This document shows positions 60,146 through 64,000 of a DNA stretch of 64,000 nucleotides, one piece after another (position 1 is the first letter of the stretch; every line of letters begins with the position of its first letter). The notes under the pieces are model-generated. The model was not told the DNA's origin and did not search any database. It was given only the letters and a program-made list of their open reading frames with translations. A program made the translations under genes and the position numbers. This DNA is from Lachnospiraceae bacterium (GTDB taxonomy: Bacteria > Bacillota > Clostridia > Lachnospirales > Lachnospiraceae), in NCBI GenBank assembly GCA_017442865.1, contig JAFRXK010000043.1, forward strand, positions 21,996 through 85,995. Reading direction: 5' to 3'.

Positions 60146-63100
60146 ATGCAAAGAAGAAAACTTTGGGAGAAAACTCTCGCATGGGTACTCGCAGTGGTAT
60201 GCTGTCTGAGTATCGTTAATTTGGCACCGGTTGCACAGAAGGCAAGTGCAGCACAGCCTGCTAATACATCTGCAGGTACTGTACATGCAAATATGTCTGA
60301 AGGCTATAACTATTCATCTGTGCAGTCGAAATTTGAAGAAGATAAGGAAAATGGCATTTACTATGCGAACGCCATACTTTATGACTACTTCAATGAGACA
60401 CAGGTAGCTGCATACCAGAATGGAACAAATAAGTGGACAGTAAGCAAGACAGCGTTCGAACAAAATGATGTTAAAGACAGTGACTTAAACTGGCACTATA
60501 CTGGTTCATGGAAGATAGGACAGTTTGAGACATTTAACGCTTCTTTAGTAAGAGATTACAAGTTCCCAGGCGGACAGCAGAGCGCTACATCTTTAATATA
60601 CCATCCGCTGTATGTTCAGGCAGCCGATAATATTGTTGAATGGACACAAAATAATGATTGGAGCTGGAGAGAAGCACCGGGTTTGCAGTACATTTACAGT
60701 AGAGCTGTTAGCTGGGGATACTTAGACAGTGAGCCGGCTGCTAATACCAATGGCGGCGCCAATCTTTGGGAATGGAGACTTAATCATGGCCTTGACGGAC
60801 AAACCGGCAGTGGAGATTTATCACATGCTTCTGTACAGGGGATAGTTAACAGTAAGCTTGGCCCTAACGGAGAGCTGTTATCAAACAATGATGGTGCAAG
60901 AAGCAATGGTAATCTTGTAGTAATGCCACAGTTTGATGCAGAATATCTTGAGTCAGCTAAAATCGGTACTACATACGGAAGCCTTGCTGATCCTTTAGGA
61001 TTCCCGTTCAGAAAGGATACAACCAGAGAAGGTTACTATGTATACAATTCAAGTGTTGATGGCACTGGATACAATGATAATGCTTATCTTGTAAATAATG
61101 ACGGAAATTATTCGCTGAGTTATGTAAGAAGCAACAGTGCTTCAGACAGAGTGCTTGATGTTAATAATAATCCTGGATACTTCCCATTTAATGATAAGGG
61201 TCAGAGCTACAATACTAATGGCCGTCACGTAATTAATTACGGCTTTGGTACAAGAATGGATATTCCGTTCAAGATTCCAAGCAATAGCAGCGAAGATATA
61301 GTATTCCACTTCAGTGGAGATGATGATCTCTGGGTATTTGTTGATGGCGAGCTTGCACTTGATTTGGGTGGTGCTCATGCAAAGTCAGAAGGTACTATAA
61401 ACTTCTCAACGGGTGTGGCAACTGCTAATCAGGCCATTTCGGGCGCAGGTTCTGCAGATGTAGGCGCAAAGACATTAAATTTATCAGCAAGTCAGACGAG
61501 TACATCAACGCAGCATGTAATGACTATTTACTATATGGAGAGAGGTCTCTATGAGTCGAACCTTATGGTAGAGTTCAACTTCGTGCCTATCTCACAGGTT
61601 AATGGTCTTACGGTAAGTAATGATGTTATATTTGATAACATCAACAGCGGATTCTTAAGTGGAATCAGTTCAACTGACTTCCAATTTACATACTCGATTT
61701 ATGATGTAGATGAGCCAGAGATAATGCTTTATGAGAATGATACTCTTACGCTCCCAAAGAATGGCGCTATGAGTGCAACATCTTCTCTTGAGCAGGAGGT
61801 AGATGGCGGTACCATGCGTGGCGACAGAATGAATGTAACACAGGGAGTTAACAATGCATTCACAACAAGTTGGGAACTTAAGAATACAGCAGGCAATACA
61901 ATTTACACAAGTGCTAACTCAGGTAATCCATACAATGTAATTGATGGAAATACTGGCGTTTATTTCAGACTTGATGATAATGTAGCTGCTGATGCTCCGT
62001 TAAATCTTACGGCAGCGTTCAGAAATGTTGCCAAGGGTGTAAACCTTGTTATTGACAAGACTGATACATCAGCATCATCAACAGATGCCACAACATACAG
62101 GTTCAAGGTATTATATTCAAAGGTTTTAGGAGTTAACAAGACCGGTTCATTCAGTGGTGAATATACAATCACTGATACAAGAACAGGCACTACTTCAACA
62201 GCAATAACAGACAGTGAAGGTAATATCACTATACATAGGTATGAGACAGCTACAATCTCAGGCGTTCCAGCTTATTCAACTATCAATGTTTTTGAGGTTG
62301 ACAACGGAAACTATAAGAGAACAAATATCTCAACAGGTACAACATTAACCAATAACGCCGGATATTTTGATATTGAAGATGCAGCTTCATATACATGTGA
62401 GGTTGTAAACGGCGATGCTGATCCTGATGTTTACTATGCAGAAGTAGGTACACCTATCGTAGTTAACAATGGTGATGAACTCAGCTTTCCTACAAAGGAG
62501 CTTCCATTAGCAGATAATACTCCTGTACCATTTACATGGACAGTACATCACGATGCAGGAACACAGGATGTTACTAAGGCAAGCGGTTCAGTAAGTTTAG
62601 GAAACAACTGGCAGTATCATGATACAGATATTAATCTGAATCTTCCTGCAGGAGATTATTTTATAAGGCTTAAGGGCAATCATGCTGGTGCAATCATCTT
62701 AAGCCTCCTGCAGATTAATGGCGATGGCAAGTATATCCTTGATAATGTGCCAGGATATTGGACTGAAGGAACAGTTAGTATACAAGCAATTGGCCCTAGC
62801 AATAATGAAGATACGTATGGATGGTATGATGCACATCAGGCAGTATTCAGCTTTGGTAATGGTACAAATGAAGGTGCAGTAGTATATCCGATTAACGTAA
62901 ACAGCAACTTTACAAAGCTTACGGTTCGTGCAGCGACATGGACAGATTATAATCTTGAATATGAAATCTTCCAGAGAGAGACTACACCAGCCTATGATGA
63001 AGAAATTCAGATGGTTACAGACGGAAGAAATTATGACTACTTTGAAAAGATTTCAGGCATTGGTAATGTATCACCGAACGCAACAGTATCATATGATGAT

Positions 63101-64000
63101 AATTCAATTAGATATGAATACAACGGAGCTCCGGGTGTGGATACATTCTATTATACTTTAGAGAGGTATATAGTGGGCGGATATTCTTATGAAGGTCGCA
63201 CGGTTATTCCTGAAACTCGCTCAATATCAACTAAGACTGTTCCTGTAACTGTATATAATTATCAGCTTACAGACAATACATTCGTTGTAGACTATGGCCT
63301 TCCGATTGATACAAGCAGCATTCTTAGCGATGATACACTGTCAATAGCAGGTGCTTCAACAACAACAACTAACCTTGGCGTTTCAATAACAGCTAACACC
63401 CACAGCGGAACAGAGAGCATGTATACACCAGGTGCAGCAGGTGTCCCGGCAGGAGCAAAGGCTGACGTTACATACGGAAGAGCAACATATGCTTCAAATG
63501 CATACAAGTATATACCTGAGAAGTTCCTTGATGCAGTAGATACCTTCTACTATGCAGAACAGGTAGTTGCAAATGGAGCAGCAGCACCATACAATGCCGC
63601 AAAGGCTACGCCTGTCATGACGGCAGCAGTTAATATCATTCCTGCAAACGTTGTTTACTATGAGGATAACTTCTCATATTATTCAGACAAGACAAATACA
63701 GAAAGAGCTATCACATATAGTGCAAATGCTCCTGCAGTAGTAGACAGCACAGGTCTTGTTACACAGTCAAACAGTTTAGAAGGCGTTTACGGATTTGATG
63801 CAGCATATGAAAACCAGTATGCAGACAGCCTTGGACATGCCGCAGCACTTGGAAACGGTACACAGGTACAGTTTACATTCAAGGGTACAGGCGTTGATAT
63901 TATTTCAAGAACAGATTCTGGATCGGCAGCAGTATTATACGGCGTATATAACGCATCAGGCGCAGCAGTTAAGTTTGGTATGCTTGATACAAAGTATACA
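60146..64000 (+). CDS. Giant fibro-slime surface protein (partial, 3' end off window)
   Basis: The frame is open from ATG 60146 to the window end (at least 1285 residues). AAGGAAGGTGG lies upstream. A signal peptide (residues about 1-35, ending KASAA) is followed by a region with a fibro-slime/PA14-like domain (about 330-510), including the calcium-type core FSGDDDLWVFVDGELALDLG. Further on are Thr/Ser/Asn-rich beta domains, probably Cna-B or Ig-like units (about 640-770) and repeats of unclear type. It is probably a sortase-anchored adhesin, but the C-terminus is not visible. Its promoter region is shared with the divergent integrase. Confidence 0.85.
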   Translation, partial: MQRRKLWEKTLAWVLAVVCCLSIVNLAPVAQKASAAQPANTSAGTVHANMSEGYNYSSVQSKFEEDKENGIYYANAILYDYFNETQVAAYQNGTNKWTVSKTAFEQNDVKDSDLNWHYTGSWKIGQFETFNASLVRDYKFPGGQQSATSLIYHPLYVQAADNIVEWTQNNDWSWREAPGLQYIYSRAVSWGYLDSEPAANTNGGANLWEWRLNHGLDGQTGSGDLSHASVQGIVNSKLGPNGELLSNNDGARSNGNLVVMPQFDAEYLESAKIGTTYGSLADPLGFPFRKDTTREGYYVYNSSVDGTGYNDNAYLVNNDGNYSLSYVRSNSASDRVLDVNNNPGYFPFNDKGQSYNTNGRHVINYGFGTRMDIPFKIPSNSSEDIVFHFSGDDDLWVFVDGELALDLGGAHAKSEGTINFSTGVATANQAISGAGSADVGAKTLNLSASQTSTSTQHVMTIYYMERGLYESNLMVEFNFVPISQVNGLTVSNDVIFDNINSGFLSGISSTDFQFTYSIYDVDEPEIMLYENDTLTLPKNGAMSATSSLEQEVDGGTMRGDRMNVTQGVNNAFTTSWELKNTAGNTIYTSANSGNPYNVIDGNTGVYFRLDDNVAADAPLNLTAAFRNVAKGVNLVIDKTDTSASSTDATTYRFKVLYSKVLGVNKTGSFSGEYTITDTRTGTTSTAITDSEGNITIHRYETATISGVPAYSTINVFEVDNGNYKRTNISTGTTLTNNAGYFDIEDAASYTCEVVNGDADPDVYYAEVGTPIVVNNGDELSFPTKELPLADNTPVPFTWTVHHDAGTQDVTKASGSVSLGNNWQYHDTDINLNLPAGDYFIRLKGNHAGAIILSLLQINGDGKYILDNVPGYWTEGTVSIQAIGPSNNEDTYGWYDAHQAVFSFGNGTNEGAVVYPINVNSNFTKLTVRAATWTDYNLEYEIFQRETTPAYDEEIQMVTDGRNYDYFEKISGIGNVSPNATVSYDDNSIRYEYNGAPGVDTFYYTLERYIVGGYSYEGRTVIPETRSISTKTVPVTVYNYQLTDNTFVVDYGLPIDTSSILSDDTLSIAGASTTTTNLGVSITANTHSGTESMYTPGAAGVPAGAKADVTYGRATYASNAYKYIPEKFLDAVDTFYYAEQVVANGAAAPYNAAKATPVMTAAVNIIPANVVYYEDNFSYYSDKTNTERAITYSANAPAVVDSTGLVTQSNSLEGVYGFDAAYENQYADSLGHAAALGNGTQVQFTFKGTGVDIISRTDSGSAAVLYGVYNASGAAVKFGMLDTKYT

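Noticed and set aside
58666..64000. Complete prophage or conjugative element around the integrase
   Set aside because: No phage structural, relaxase, excisionase or type IV genes lie in reach. The neighbours are a housekeeping LspA-like gene and a surface protein.

Overview
The window looks like a chromosomal segment of a Gram-positive gut Clostridium-type bacterium, most likely family Lachnospiraceae. The grounds are AGGAGG ribosome binding sites, a T-box leader in front of thrS, clostridial ChW repeats, a CD3324-type regulator, a Csp-like S8 protease, an LPxTG-like anchor and moderate-to-low GC. I cannot name the species. Nothing was searched: calls rest on motifs, gene order and the supplied reading frames. 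I recognised no rRNA, tRNA or CRISPR array.

Region 1 (1-6.1 kb) is an accessory patchwork of small single genes (NUDIX, GNAT, DUF1801, CD3324-like, RNHCP). Several are broken. Two near-identical 168-bp palindromic repeats, plus remnants of their right edge, separate genes. Region 2 (6.1-17.8 kb) holds a T-box-controlled threonyl-tRNA synthetase lacking the TGS domain and overlapping a 2H phosphoesterase. It continues with a tyrosine phosphatase, a wall-anchored CotH-family protein, a PARG-like protein, a frameshifted YdeI gene, proB behind a structured leader, a DUF4405 membrane protein, an SDR and CorA.

Region 3 (17.8-49.8 kb) is one large surface-polysaccharide locus, almost all on the + strand. 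It contains a DegT aminotransferase, a flippase, a PLP enzyme plus ATP-grasp pair, rfbC, ten glycosyltransferase genes (two of them double GT2 proteins), two DUF2142/GT-C-like membrane proteins with polyprenyl-phosphate GT2 partners and a DUF2304 protein. It also holds an undecaprenyl-phosphate sugar transferase, an LCP ligase and a two-gene ABC exporter. The exporter is the most unusual part. Its ATPase carries a C-terminal polysaccharide pyruvyltransferase, and its permease carries an extracytoplasmic domain that is repeated in one of the GT-C-like proteins. A likely reading is that chains are built on a polyprenyl carrier, capped and exported by the fused transporter, decorated outside by the GT-C enzymes, and ligated to the wall by the LCP protein.

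Region 4 (50-64 kb) has an HtrA-like protease, ClpX, a Schlafen-type ATP-binding protein bracketed by 88-bp direct repeats, an S8 protease, an LspA-like protein, an orphan tyrosine recombinase and the start of a giant fibro-slime surface protein. Paired TGTTGTA motifs flank the recombinase. A recurrent oddity is that the last codons and stop of at least four genes (aminotransferase, rfbC, ABC-pyruvyltransferase, clpX) are repeated just downstream.
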